In this document: piece by piece, positions 1 through 11,221 of the stretch
Position numbering within the stretch: position 1 is the stretch's first letter
How the letters are laid out: the number at the start of each line of letters is the position of its first letter
Assembly: GCA_002964805.2 (NCBI GenBank)
Contig: PUDQ02000003.1
Span: 4,464,001 to 4,528,000 of the forward strand
Origin: Trametes villosa
Lineage: Eukaryota > Basidiomycota > Agaricomycetes > Polyporales > Polyporaceae
DNA: 64,000 nucleotides
Direction: 5' to 3'
Position numbers and translations under genes: made by a program
Notes under the pieces: model-generated
What the model saw: the letters and a program-made list of their open reading frames with translations, nothing else
Databases searched by the model: none
Told to the model about the DNA's origin: nothing

Positions 1-268
1 GGCGACGAGCTCGCGGGCATAGGTGGACCCGATAGGACCAGAGCCGACAATGACGACGTCGTACTTGAGCTCCAAGCCCTGTTTCGGCGGTCAGCTATAT
101 GTTCTGCGATTGGGACAGGCATAGAGACGACGAGGAAACACTTACGGGCGGGGTCTGGTCAGGACCAGGGAGCGGCGGCAGGGAGTGCGCAGTGGCCCTC
201 TTCGCCGTCTGGCTCCTGAAGCTCGTCTGAGCGAAGTGGTGGAACGGGTCGCTCGGGGTGGTAGACAT
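1..268 (-). CDS. P2O: Pyranose 2-oxidase copy 1, 5' end only
   Basis: A flavoenzyme of the GMC family that oxidises aldopyranoses such as glucose at C2 and releases H2O2 for wood decay. Only the first two exons are in the window. Exon 1 (268-146) encodes 41 residues, starting [14 protein letters not shown] and rich in proline. A 67-nt intron (145-79, GTAAGT to CAG) follows. Exon 2 (78 to the edge) encodes the FAD-binding start [20 protein letters not shown], whose GSGPIG loop is the Rossmann dinucleotide motif. The first ATG is at 268; another in-frame ATG at 418 lies upstream of a plausible TATA box and is not favoured. The N-terminal leader differs from those of the other two copies, so this is an older paralogue. 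The rest of the gene lies beyond the left edge, so intactness cannot be judged. Confidence 0.88.
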
Positions 269-351
269 GGTTGTGAGCTGCTTTGATACTGGGGCAGAAA
301 GGCTGGGGTTCCTGTCCGCCTGGTGAACTTCGAGGCGGCGCATGCAGGACA

Positions 352-358
352 ATTTATA
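352..358 (-). promoter_or_regulatory. TATA box of P2O copy 1
   Basis: TATAAAT on the minus strand, 84 bp upstream of the ATG at 268. The other two P2O copies have a TATA box at almost the same distance. Confidence 0.5.
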
Positions 359-418
359 CTCATTAACCAAGGGCGCATCGGGGCGAGCAGCGATATCCAC
401 GCGCCCGGCCAGAGTCAT

Positions 419-3224
419 GAGCCCCGCGCCACCGGTGGTAGGCAGGCTTCTCTGCTAGGGGATTGCATGGAAGGGCGGGAATCCGGGGTAGGGTGACCTT
501 CTGTATAGCTGATCCCGCGGTCGAGGCTTGGAGTATAGCTGACAGCCGGACAGGACCCTTGATGATGCGCGAGAATACGTTAAACGTCGGAACGAGCAGT
601 CGTAGTGCTTCTCGTGGAATCGCTAAGGTACCCCTACCGTCATAAACCACTGTCTCGAGCTGATGAACGTCGGTACGTTGCGCCTAGGTTGGCCAACTAA
701 TCATCAGTCTAGTGAAATCGACAAGTCCTATGACTAGTGGTACCTACCGGTGAAGTGCTTATCAAGGTGTGCGGAAGGGTATTCGGGGCGCGCAAAGGGA
801 AGTTCACCGCGTACGAGAAGTTACGGAAACTCAGCACCACTGACCGTTCGCCGACGAATCCTCTTACACTACCGGCGGCCCAGCGGGTCTTCTGTGACGG
901 CTCACGGGTGTCTCTTCACGCCACGGGCCTCCTATGACCCCACGCCGTGCTCTGAGTTAGATGCGTGTATATTCCTACGACTGAACCGAGGTTAGCGTCT
1001 GTCTGCTAGTTTGATGGATGCAAGAACACTTAACGTACTCAGCATGTGTGCCTGACGCGCTACTGCAGACACTGATAAGAGCGTCAGTTCTGAACGAGGA
1101 TCTTCACTTGTACGTTGGGCGTCAACAGCAGCGCCACGCTCACCTTCCTGACAGCTCGGAAACTCACGCGCACCTGATGCATGCAGGGAACTGCTCCTGT
1201 GGTGACGGCTGTAGTGGGGGTGAGGTAAGTTCGGTGAGTCAGGGGTGAGCACCGGAGAACTCTGCGTGGATGCCTTGTTACTCTCGGTACACGCGAACGG
1301 CGAAGAACGCAAGGCTTTCACCGCCGATCAGGTGCCGATGACCTCTAGCGTCCCGGCGGGCTAGGAGCCGATAGTTCGATGTCTGATGCTGTGACAGCTC
1401 GAAGACTACATTCAGCGAAGACCCAATAGAAATCTGCGCGTGCCCAATACGTCATTAGCACACGAAAGTCAACGAGAGACGGAATGGACGCACTGAAGAC
1501 CTTCACGCCGCGTTCGATTATGGGGTGCAAACCCGTCGCTTGAGAGCGCGTGCATGCTATCGGTAATTCTCAACGCGGATGTCGCACATCATACAGAGCG
1601 CCGTGCAGCTCCGCCTGACAGCGCGAATGTACATTTGCTCCTCATGCATGCACGCAATTGCCGTACTTGCGAGGGTTCTGGGCGCTGGATGCTCGGAGTC
1701 GACGCCTCCCAGTCGCTATACCTCCATTTGACCGGTGGCGCCTGTCGAACAGTACTGCGTATCTTCAAGTACCACGCTACGGGTTTGCATGGTCTATATC
1801 GTGCAGGCTTGTTATCTCATCCCTGGGAGGTTGACCGCTGACAACCGAGAAGGTGGGTACGTATTTCTGTCCCATGCTCACGACTTGAACGACGTGTCGC
1901 CCAGGCGGAGAGCGCACATAGACTTCTTCTTGCCTCCTGTACAGGTGTAAGTATGTGGTTTCGCTCGGCTTTTGCAAGTATGAATCCGCGATAGAGAGAG
2001 ATGGTGTGAGTAGGAGAAAGAGAAAGACTCGATCCCCTCGGAGGGGGCGGATTTCGGCAATTCCCGCGGCGCGCGCCCGCCCGAGTTTGGAAGCGCCCGG
2101 CGCGACACTCACTCCGAACTCTCTCACTTGTCAGATCGTGTCTCTCCTAGTAAATTGCCTCTCTACAGAGGTCAGCTTAGGTGGCACGTATCAAGGTGAC
2201 AGTACTGCTTGCTGTACTGCTGCTCATCAGGGGCCAACGTCCCGAGAAAGCTCGCTCACTCTTGACTGAAGGAAAGCTTGCCCACTACCTTCAAGTTGAC
2301 GCATCCGATGACCACGCGACCTGCGCTCTGTCGAAGCTTTGGTGCGCACCTTCAGCTGCTCACTTACACGGGACCCTCGATTCACTCATGCGGCTCCTCT
2401 ATGGCAGGTGAGGTACCTCAAGCGTATACCCGGGCCTCCGACTCGAGGGTTAGGCGAAGCACATGGCCGCTCACACTAGTCTTCCGCCATGACCTGGGCC
2501 GCCCATCAGCGGCGCAGGCTCATAACGGCACGAGATTTTACGGAGATACGGTGGGCGAGGTATGAGCGGAGTGGCGGTGTGCACTCTGCGCTTGAACGTG
2601 TTAACTGCACCCGCGCCGCTTTTTATTCGGATATGGGTGTACGAACCTCGCCCAGGTGCGATAGTCTTTCGTAGTCCCGCCGGATTTGCCTAACGTCGAT
2701 GAACGCGCTTCACGTGCTAAATCGGCCCTACCATCAGTGTGGTTCGTTTGGGCCCTACCCACCTTGCCCTCGTAGAAACTGATCTATTGGCAAAGAAGGA
2801 GTCCAGCGCACTTGTACTCGCAGGTATACCGCGTATGAGAGCCGCTCACTGCATACCCCCATCCGCATGGCGACGAACCAAATCCCTGCGCACCGCCACC
2901 AAAACGCCTTCAGACGTGAAAGGTGGATACGGTGTTGAGGGTAGGGTGGGCCCCTTTCTGGCGTTTCACTCGAGCAGCGCAGCGGGAACCTCTGCTCCTC
3001 CTCTTTAATGTACTACTGCTTCGTGAATCCAGATAGTGTCATGTGTACGCGCAGTAGTCTCTGTGGCCCGGGGCATCGCTGACACCGTCATACCCACTTC
3101 CCTCGCACATTGCCCTGAAAGGCGAGTATAAGTTGATGCGGTACCGTGCATAATACGACATAAACCTTGCGTACCGTGATGTGACGCGCTGCAAGGTTCG
3201 GAAGCATCCGAGCACGGTGTGCGC
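419..3224. other. Gene-poor spacer with old duplications
   Basis: No open frame here looks like a conserved protein, and no tRNA or rRNA was seen. Two stretches near 1,085-1,250 and 1,555-1,690 resemble each other around a shared TGATGCATGCA/CATGCATGCA core, as if an old tandem copy had diverged. From about 2,400 on, the sequence matches a second block near 7,140 (listed separately). Confidence 0.5.
2407..2935 (+). repeat. Diverged direct repeat, left copy
   Basis: This spacer block resembles 7,140-7,690 in the same orientation. Shared landmarks in order are GCATACCCGGGCCTCCGA-like, TACGGAG.TACGGTGG, TATTCGGATATG.GTAC, and GCATGGCGACGAACCAA. The copies are clearly old, with many substitutions and small gaps. 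Each is followed by one SSP gene, but the genes point in opposite directions. Confidence 0.65.
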
Positions 3225-3635
3225 TCAGAGCAGGCACACGTTCTTCGGCGCACAGACGAAAGACAGGATCTCGGTCCCCGTGTCCACGGTCTGGCAGTTG
3301 CCGTCCTCATTAATGAACGTGAAGCCCTCGCCGCCGACCGGGCACCCCTGGTCGAGGAACATCGTCACGCAGTGGCTGCCCGACCCGGCGTCGACCTACG
3401 TCGGCAAACCGTCAGTCGGGGCGCAGGGGGTGAGCTGTCTGGGGGAGACACGCACCCGGAAGGAGTTGCGGCCGCCGAACTGGTGGCACGAGCCGTCGCA
3501 GGGGACATCTCGTCCGACGCTCCCATCGCAGCTGTCCCCGCTGAAGCCGGTGAACCCGGCGTGCGCCACCTGGAGCGCGAGCGCGAGCATGAGTCCTGCG
3601 GTGAGGACAGCAAGAGGGGCTGTAGAGAATTGCAT
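3225..3635 (-). CDS. Small secreted eight-cysteine protein SSP1
   Basis: A predicted secreted protein of 116 residues with no function I recognise. Exon 1 (3635-3456, 60 codons) and exon 2 (3395-3225) flank a 60-nt GTGCGT..TAG intron in phase 0, right after the NSFR motif. The N-terminus MQFSTAPLAVLTAG is a signal peptide with probable cleavage after AHA near residue 26. The mature part has eight cysteines, in contexts such as DSCDG, VPCDGSC, HCVTMF, GCPVGGEG, NCQTV, FVCAP and VCLL, enough for four disulfides. It is closest to SSP2-SSP6 in this window. The compact, glycine-rich pattern could fit a beta-gamma-crystallin-like fold, but that is only inference. No good TATA box was seen upstream, unlike its siblings. 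Confidence 0.82.
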
Positions 3636-3639
3636 TGTC

Positions 3640-4669
3640 AGCCTGCCAGAGCGAACGCGGGATTGTGAGGGGAAGGTTGCGGTCGGCTAGTTTGTGGGGT
3701 AGCCCTCCTGCGAACATTGTCGTATTTGTACTCGAGAGGGCGGTACCTCGGAAAGAGGTGTTAAGTGGTGTGTTCCATGCAGCTGAAGAGCGCTATAGTG
3801 CTTACCGGACTCTGCCAGAAAACTTAGCAAGTTCGACATCCAGCGCTGTAATGATCATATGGAAGGCCGGTGCTTCCGCACCTCAGAAGGTGATCAAGTG
3901 TACGGCTACAAACCTGGTCGCACAAGGCGACTCGGAATGACAGCGCTCTCTAAATGTAGGTCCGTGTGTCAGTGACTACGTCCTCAATCGATAGAACTTA
4001 GCGTCATGGTCAAACACTCGTGCTTTGTATGCTGCAGCAAACGTACGGCGAACTCGAAGTGGTCCGAGTCGCCGCGTTCTCCGGCCCAGCCGGCGTCGCC
4101 ATTCACGCCGAACTTGCTTCTCATGCGGATGCAATGGCAGCGGAGCTAAACGGTGGATGTCTTCCGTGGCTTCCCATGAACGTCAGACTACATGGGGTGA
4201 AGCGTATGAACCGCAATGCTCTGATGTGCCCTGCAGAATCCTGTCTAAACATAAGCAACCGCGTTGATTGGACAGCCTGCGCCGTAGGGAGAAACGTACG
4301 TCTACACGTAGGATGATACACCGGGCGTGATGCATGCTTACACACTGTCCGTCTGCACGTGGCGGGATCTCAGCACGGCACCTAAATTGATGCTCTGGGT
4401 TAGCTCCCGTGAAACACATCTACGGAGCAGATCACATTCAAACAACATCTTCGCACATATGCTGGTCTCTCCGTCGATATTCGTACAAAGCCGTCTGTCA
4501 CCGAATATGTGTCAACCTTTATCCTCCCCTTTTCCCGAGGAACCTAGATGTATGAGGGTCAGAACTTGTAGCTGTTTCCTCATGATGGAGTAGCACAAAC
4601 CTCGAATTCGCCTCCAGTAACGTACATCGTCAAGAGACCATCCGGCGAGCGGAAGCGTAGGAGGCCTGC
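3640..4669. other. Spacer between SSP1 and SSP2
   Basis: No gene seen. A short stretch near 3,720-3,745 resembles 8,488-8,515 (ATTTGTA..AG.GCGGTAC), which extends the old repeat pair on the far side of SSP1 and SSP3. Confidence 0.4.
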
Positions 4670-5084
4670 TTAGACATGACAGACGTTGTTCGGCGAGCAC
4701 CTGAAGGACTGGATGGGGGTCCCCGTCTGAACGGTTTGGCAGCTGCCTTCCTGATCCGGGAACGTGAAGCCCTCCCCGCCGGACGGACAGCCCGCGCCGA
4801 CGAACGCAGTCACGCAGTGGGGGCCCGACCCGTCGTCGACCTGCGTCCCGAAGAATGAAGGATGAGCACCAGCGCCGCGAAACGAGTTCGACGGGGGTAC
4901 GCACGATCCAGGAGTGGCGCCCGCTGAAGGAGTGGCATGAGCCGTCGCAGGGGACGTCGGGCCCGATGGACCCGCCGCAGGTGAAGGTGCTGAATGCGCT
5001 GATGCCGGCCTGCACCCCGTGAGGAGCGAGCGCCAGCGCGAGTGCGGCAGCGAGAGAGGCGAGAGAGGCGGTGGAGAACTGCAT
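4670..5084 (-). CDS. Small secreted eight-cysteine protein SSP2
   Basis: Predicted secreted protein of 116 residues in the SSP family. Exon 1 (5084-4905) and exon 2 (4840-4670) are separated by a 64-nt GTGCGT..CAG intron at the family's fixed position. The start MQFSTASLASLAAALALALA is a typical signal peptide, with cleavage likely after VQA near residue 26. The mature chain keeps all eight cysteines. Just before the intron it reads GRHSWI where the other five members have an HSFR or NSFR ending, so the residue pair at the exon junction has changed. The longer upstream ATG at 5147 would put extra residues before the signal peptide and is rejected. Function unknown. Confidence 0.82.
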
Positions 5085-5158
5085 CGTCGTTGTGCTTGGG
5101 GGGGAGGAGAGCGGACTTGAGTAGTGGGTTGTCGAGCTGCTGAGCATCCGTGTCGCAA

Positions 5159-5166
5159 TATTTATA
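5159..5166 (-). promoter_or_regulatory. TATA box of SSP2
   Basis: TATAAATA on the minus strand, 75 bp upstream of the SSP2 start. Confidence 0.45.
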
Positions 5167-5169
5167 CGG

Positions 5170-7139
5170 ATGTCTCAGGCGGTACCAAACGATCCCCAAA
5201 GGCGTACATGCGGCTGTGAAGGTGTGTTACATCTGCCGGACGCTGTCGCCGCACCCTGGAAGTCCCGTCTCAGCGCTGGAGTAGTAGCCACAGGAACGCC
5301 TGGGGCATCGATACTCCGGGGGATGGGCAACAGAGGGAGTCGGTTCCACCATAACAGGCCAGAGTACGCACCTGAAAATTGCAGCTATTCGGCTGGTGGC
5401 ATGAGCACAGGTAATGGCGCTCGCCATAGCAGTACGCACACATTACCGGATGAGCAAATCCCTGGCGAAAGTAAGCACACCGTGGTCAGGAGCTCAGGTT
5501 TCTGCGATGACAGATGGGGGCGCAGATACATACCTCGGTAGCCACACGGCGAAGTTGATGTGCCGGACGGGTGTTCGCTGTCGTCTTGGGTGAGCACCGA
5601 CGTAAACATCTTACAAGGAAACGAGTTCCCTGTTTGGCGCAAGTCGCTAGTCTTCTAGTGAGCTCCTGGCACTCAATAGCGCCGGTGTGAACCACGACAA
5701 AACTGTCGTGTCCCTGATGAGTGGAATCTAAAAATATTGGATTCTGGCCAACCGCCGGCGCCGTCGCGCAGACAGGCATACATCGAACCGCACTTTGCCG
5801 CTCTGTAAGCTCAGTGCCTGAGGACCGTGGATATGGAATCATCTGCTCGTCCGGAATCTGTGCGTGAATCATTTGAGGACATGGAAAACAGTCGGATTGC
5901 ACTAAAGCTGGCTCACCTTTCCTTGGTCTAGTAGTAGAATGCCGCATGCATACTACTGTTTCAGCGCGACGGCATTGCTGTCCAGTACGAAGGGATACTT
6001 GTACAAAAGACCAGGCACCGTATCCCTTCTCTATAGCGACCTTCATGTGGCCGAACAGGTCGGGGATCGTGGACTCCGAGTCTTGGCGTCGCGTCTATAA
6101 TGGACACCAACGTTCGCGAGCCGCGTGACTGTCCGCTCAGCCGCTGGCCGTCGATGTCAAGTATGTCTTGGGTAGATGCATTTTATGTTCGGCTCGTCTG
6201 AACACGGGTGTGTTACTAGAGGGAGCCATCGGATACGTCGTCCTGCAAGCGAGCATTGGCGAAGATGGTGTTCCAAAACAAACAGCACCGGCACTTCCCG
6301 CGACCGCGTGGACCTGGAAGCGCCCAACAGCACACTCTTTTCTCTCGACTCTCTCGAGCGCCGACTTAGAACGAGAATTGTTGTATACGGATTCCGTATC
6401 GAAACTGTTTTCATGCGGGCTCCGGTAAGCCTCCATCCCAATTATGACATGTTGCATATGAAGTCAGACTGTTGTCGGTTCACTCTAGTCCACACAGGGT
6501 GCCAGTGTGCAGTGCGACCCAGTGCACTTGAGAGGGCCACCGAGTCGAGGTTTCGACCCCTCCTACATATCCCCGAAGTCTCCGTGCGCTAGATTCTCTA
6601 CGGTATATTCGGCACATCTGTGCGCACGGGGGAGAGAAATGGAGGCGGCTCATCTCTTTCAGATGGCGCGAAGGCCATCGAACCATTTATTTCCGAGCCT
6701 GCTACTGCAATTCCCACTTGGGAAGGGCTCAATCGTCTTGGAAAGGGTCAGAAGGTCTATGAGGGATAGTCACCCGTGCGATCCGTGGTCGGACTGCCTA
6801 AGAAAGTGAGTATGTCCACCACTGGCAGGTACATCGTTTTTGGTCCAGGTGCTCCTTACTGTCAACATACGCTGATCATCTCGCCTCTGAACTCGTAGTC
6901 CCTGTTCCCACCAAGCCTCCGCGCAACTCCAGTGCTCATCTACGGGAAGACCTGCTCCTTCTCCGCTGCTCGTGCAGGCCCAGCATCACAAGGGGTCCCA
7001 TGTGGTCCCAGCATGAGACGCTGCGCCCTCCGCGTTCGATCACAACGCAGCCGTTGTTCGTTTACGTTCGGGTGTGCACTCCCAGCTATTGGTCTGTGCG
7101 CCGCCAAAAAAACTTACTCCTCTCACAGGTCTGCGCTAG
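5170..7139. other. Spacer between SSP2 and the second repeat block
   Basis: No conserved coding region, RNA gene or transposon end seen. Open frames are short, overlap on both strands and show no recognisable motif. Confidence 0.4.
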
Positions 7140-7690
7140 GAGGTGCCATGAGGTACTTGAAGTGCATACCCGGGCCTCCGAGTCCGCTCGGGCGTACCAC
7201 GGCTGCTCGCATCAGTCTGCTGCTACCGCCAGCACCGCCCATCAAGGAGTAGTGGCGTAGGCCCGTATACGATTCTACGGAGTTACGGTGGTCGAAGTGA
7301 CATCGTGTGTGCCCCCTACGCCTAAACCTTTTGCCTACGTGCGCACTGCTTTCTGCTATCCGGCGTTCGGATATGTGCGTACCAATCCCGGCGCACGGAC
7401 GACAATCGTTCATGCCGGGTTTGACTAACGTTTACTACGATTGTAGTCGCCGGCGATGACGCGCTTTAAGGGTTATGTTCGCCTGGCCCTTCAAGGTTCA
7501 TACGGTGCGTCCTTTTATTCGACTGGTCCTAGTACGAACTGATTTATTGGAGGAACAGAAGTAAAGTGAACTCATACTCCCGAGCACTCGGGGTGTGAGA
7601 GTCGCTCAGTGCATACCCTCATCAGCATGGCGACGAACCAAGTAAGTTCCTGCGCGCCGCAAAAACCCATCACACGGTGACAGGTGTGTA
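7140..7690 (+). repeat. Diverged direct repeat, right copy
   Basis: Partner of 2,407-2,935 in the same orientation. The clearest shared string is GCATGGCGACGAACCAA at about 7,627 (about 2,864 in the left copy). The block leads into SSP3 on the plus strand, whereas the left block leads into SSP1 on the minus strand. Confidence 0.65.
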
Positions 7691-7821
7691 GGGTGCAAGT
7701 GGAGACTTTCGTGTTTGAGTGGACTGAACACCTCCGCTCTCCCTCCATAGTGCGCTCCTAGCAATTGACTTGCGTGTCATCTGCCAGGACCGTAATACCG
7801 CAGCGCACCTCGCTCGTCGCA

Positions 7822-7827
7822 TATATA
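7822..7827 (+). promoter_or_regulatory. TATA box of SSP3
   Basis: TATATA about 85 bp upstream of the SSP3 ATG. Confidence 0.45.
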
Positions 7828-7911
7828 CCGCGACGTTCGTTAGACGGACAGCGTGCAAGCCATCCAACGCTTCAACCCCTCCCGCACAACTAACAACCCC
7901 GACACGTCGCG

Positions 7912-8322
7912 ATGCATTTCCCCACCGCGACCATCGCCTTCGTTGCCTCCGCCCTCATGCTCGCGCTCGCCCCCAAGGCCGCGCTCGCCGGCATCACCGC
8001 CTTCAGCGGTAACACCTGCGACGGCGACGTCGGGCTCGACGTCCCCTGCGACGGCTCGTGCCACGCGTTCGACAATCGGCACTCCTTCCGTGTACGTCCC
8101 CACCGTCAAATCGCGACCCAGACGTGCTGCTAACCGTAGATATACTGGCAGGTCGACGGCGGCTCGGGCGCGCACTGCGTAACGCTCTACGAGAACGCGG
8201 GCTGCCCGTCGGGTGGCCGGGGCTTCTTCTCGCAGAACCAGGACGGCGGGTGCCAGAACGTGAACTCGGGCACGAACATCCAGTCGTTCAGGTGCGCGGC
8301 GACGAACGGCTGCCTCGAATAA
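7912..8322 (+). CDS. Small secreted eight-cysteine protein SSP3
   Basis: Predicted secreted protein of 116 residues. Exon 1 (7912-8091, 60 codons) ends at RHSFR, followed by a 60-nt GTACGT..CAG intron; exon 2 (8152-8322, 57 codons with stop) begins VDGGSGAHC. The signal peptide MHFPTATIAFVASALMLALA probably cleaves after ALA near residue 26. Eight cysteines occupy the family positions (NTCDGD, VPCDGSC, HCVTLY, GCPSGG, GCQNVN, FRCAA, GCLE). The C-terminus ends GCLE where most siblings end in a hydrophobic residue. Exon lengths match SSP1, SSP2 and SSP4 exactly. It is the first plus-strand member and diverges from SSP4 across about 0.8 kb. Function unknown. Confidence 0.83.
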
Positions 8323-9129
8323 GCGTGCCCCTGCAGGGCGCCCAACAGTCCCCGCTCTACAGGTAAGTTGGACCTCACGAGTTTGAGCACTTCGAGTGCT
8401 AACGCGCTTTTCGTGCAGTCAGTAGACTTATTCGTGAACGACAGGAATGTATGTTGTATGGCTAGTGAAATGACACCGTAAACCAGATAGTAATATTTGT
8501 ATGAGTAGAGCGGTACTATCCTCTGTGTACAATCTTGTCTTCCAGGGTCGCGCGGGCCGTAGCGGAATAACCCAGGCGTCAGAAGTCGACCACGCATGCG
8601 GCATGCAAAACATGGCGCGCCCAGCCCAGCGCTGCCAACCACGCCGAGATTTCGTTCAAACTGAAGCCAGACACTTGTGGCTCAGAGGCAGATTTGGTGT
8701 GGGCGGCATAGCATACTACCCGCGAAAACTATTCGTATACACATGCATCAAAATCTGCGTTTACAAACCCGGACCACATAGCTAAACCGCATCAGATTCC
8801 TCCGACTCGGCATGTACTGTCGGTTGATATCATTTCTTCGGATATTCACAGGGAATCTGCGCAGGATCCCTACTCCGACTCGTCAACGCCCTGATGTCTC
8901 TAGAAATGGGGTGAATGTAGCGTGCCTACCTTTCAAACACGGATACTGTACCATGGTGGCAGCAATAGTCCTACACAGCTTTCTCACGTTTGTATGAACT
9001 CGTTTGTCTCTTTTCCCAACCAACCTAACCGTCGGCGGATGGAAGTTAGCACTAAGTGCAGCATGCCGAACTGAATGCAGCACATACCTCCCGCAATGAG
9101 CGTCAACGAGATAATACCCCAATAAACAC

Positions 9130-9544
9130 TCAGATCAGGCAAGCGTTGTTGGGCGCGCACAGGAAGGACTGGATGTTAGTCCCCGTGTTCACGTTCTGGC
9201 AGTTGCCATCCTGGTTGGTCAACGGAAAGCTTTGTCCGCCGACCGGGCAGCCTGGGTTAACGAAGACCGTCACGCAGTGGTCGCCCGACCCGGCGTCGAC
9301 CTGTTCCAGGACGTCGTCAGCACAGAACATCAGCTTGGACGAGAACAGAGAACAGATTAATCACCCGGAAAGAGTGTCTCGCGCTGAAAACGTGGCACGA
9401 GCCGTCGCAGGGGACATCTGCTCCAACGCCTCCGTCGCAGGCGTTGCCACTGAAGGCGGTCACCCCGGCATACACAGCGCGGGGGGCGAGCACAAGGAAG
9501 AGTGCTGTGGCGAGAGGGTGAACAGAGGCGAAGAGGAGCTGCAT
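9130..9544 (-). CDS. Small secreted eight-cysteine protein SSP4
   Basis: Predicted secreted protein of 116 residues. Exon 1 (9544-9365) and exon 2 (9300-9130) are split at the family position after RHSFR; the donor is GTGATT, weaker than in the siblings, and the acceptor is CAG. The signal peptide MQLLFASVHPLATALFLVLA differs in sequence from the others but ends with the same VYAG cleavage context. All eight cysteines are kept. The mature chain is closest to SSP1 and SSP6 (shared NVNTGTNI with SSP6, VDAGSG with SSP1). A longer ATG at 9700 lies upstream of the TATA-like site and is rejected. Function unknown. Confidence 0.82.
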
Positions 9545-9664
9545 TGTGTCTACGCTCTGGCGAAGGGAATAGGGGTACACGGCCTTCAGCGCGGTGGTTG
9601 CGGGTAGGGAGCGAGGGGCTGCAGTCGATTGACCTGCTGAGCATTTCAGGATGGCGAGTAGCGT

Positions 9665-9674
9665 GATATTTATG
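9665..9674 (-). promoter_or_regulatory. TATA-like site of SSP4
   Basis: CATAAATATC on the minus strand, about 120 bp upstream of the SSP4 start. Confidence 0.35.
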
Positions 9675-9699
9675 CTGTTGTAAAGGATGCACGAGACCA

Positions 9700-11221
9700 A
9701 AGGTTAGGTATAAAGTGCCTCCGTGACCATGGAAATGGAATTCACTGACCCGAACGTGCTCACAGAACCTTCCGGGTTTACGTGTCAGCCTAGAGGCAGT
9801 GGGCTTCCGCGGTATCAGGAGGCAGCGACAGGGCAGTGGCTCTCCCAGAGCGGGTCCAGATGCGCACATGGAGAGCTATGGGCCTGAAGTTCTAAAGGCC
9901 TACCACGACATTTTCGGTAGTATTGTCTCTAAGCCGGGGAATGAATGAGTTGCCGATGACAGGGTGAGAGTCATAAGTGAGTGCTCCAGGCTTCACGACG
10001 ACAGATGGGCGCATGGTCTCACATTTTTGCGGCCACCAAGCTGGGTCCTCGGTGCGCGGGAGGGATAGAGGTTGTCATTTCAAGATAGCATTAATACCAG
10101 CACTTACCAGATAAAGTCATTGGCATACCGAAAAGCGTTTCGGTAGGACGGTCGGTTACCGTAGATGCAGCCTTACGGGTCACCTGTCTTGCAGCCCAGG
10201 TCGTACGACACGACGTGGCATACATACGAATCATGAAGGGACTTCCATGCTCTTCGCCCTAGCCGAGTTGACTCGGCCGACAGAAGTACGCAATGCAGCT
10301 GCAGCGACAGCTGCTATCGCGGCGCAGGCACCGTGGATAGAACTACAAGTGCAGGTCACGCATTGCCATCAGTGAGATGTTCCTGCTGAGTTATCATAAT
10401 TTACCGGGAGTGCAGCGGTGTGCCGTGAAGTGAGTCCCAAAAAGCAGACGGGTGCTAGCTTAATATTCTCAAAAGAGCCTTGACAGGAAGTAGGCGGGTC
10501 GGAATACGCTATCTTGTGGTGCGTCGAGGTTGAACCTTACGTGTAGAACAAGCCTCGGCTTTCGTTTTCTTTGCGCGTATGGTACGCCTTGGGCTGCATC
10601 GCGCGTGACCCATAGAACGGTAGCGAAGGTGTAGTGCTCTAGCCATGTGTTGACGTTTTCGAGTAGTAGTACCTGGATGGTCGGCCCGGCAGCTGCAAGT
10701 GGAGATCTGCGAGGTCAACGGCATGAAAGTGCTTGTACCGCCTCGTGAAAAGCAGCCATAAGTCGCATTGGAACTCACTGAATACTGTCAGGCTGACGCA
10801 GCGATCATTGTGACACGCGGGTAAGTACTGAGTACTGAGGCCTTCGGAGGCCTGAGGGTAGTAACGAAGCGCGTGGAGCCCGGAAACGTTTCGATACTGA
10901 ACGCCTCGGTAAATGCCGTGGACTAGACGCTCGTTTGCCGAGCTGGGAGTCCCGCAAAACCTACCTCTCGCGCACTCTCATGGGGCAGGACACAACGAAG
11001 TATAATCCTAGAAGCTCATTTAAGGCGGTTAACCCTCTAGACGACACCAGAAGTGCCTTCTTAGTACTGGCAAATTGCTACTGATTCTTGTTTACACTGG
11101 CACTTGGTACGCGAACACTGCTACTTGTACACTTGTTGCGTTCTCTGTACACTTCTCTTGTTAATCTTACACTGTTCCTGACGTAACTCCCGGACGAGCA
11201 AATGGAATTCCGGAGTGCCTT
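9700..11221. other. Gene-free spacer
   Basis: No credible gene, RNA gene or repeat end seen across about 1.5 kb. The string TATGGGCCTGAAGTTCTAAAGGCC near 9,876 has a relative near 18,530, upstream of SSP5, which suggests shared ancestry of the SSP4 and SSP5 upstream regions. Confidence 0.4.

Noticed and set aside
6540..6565. tRNA B-box-like GGTTTCGACCCC
   Set aside because: No matching A box, stem pairing or acceptor end nearby.
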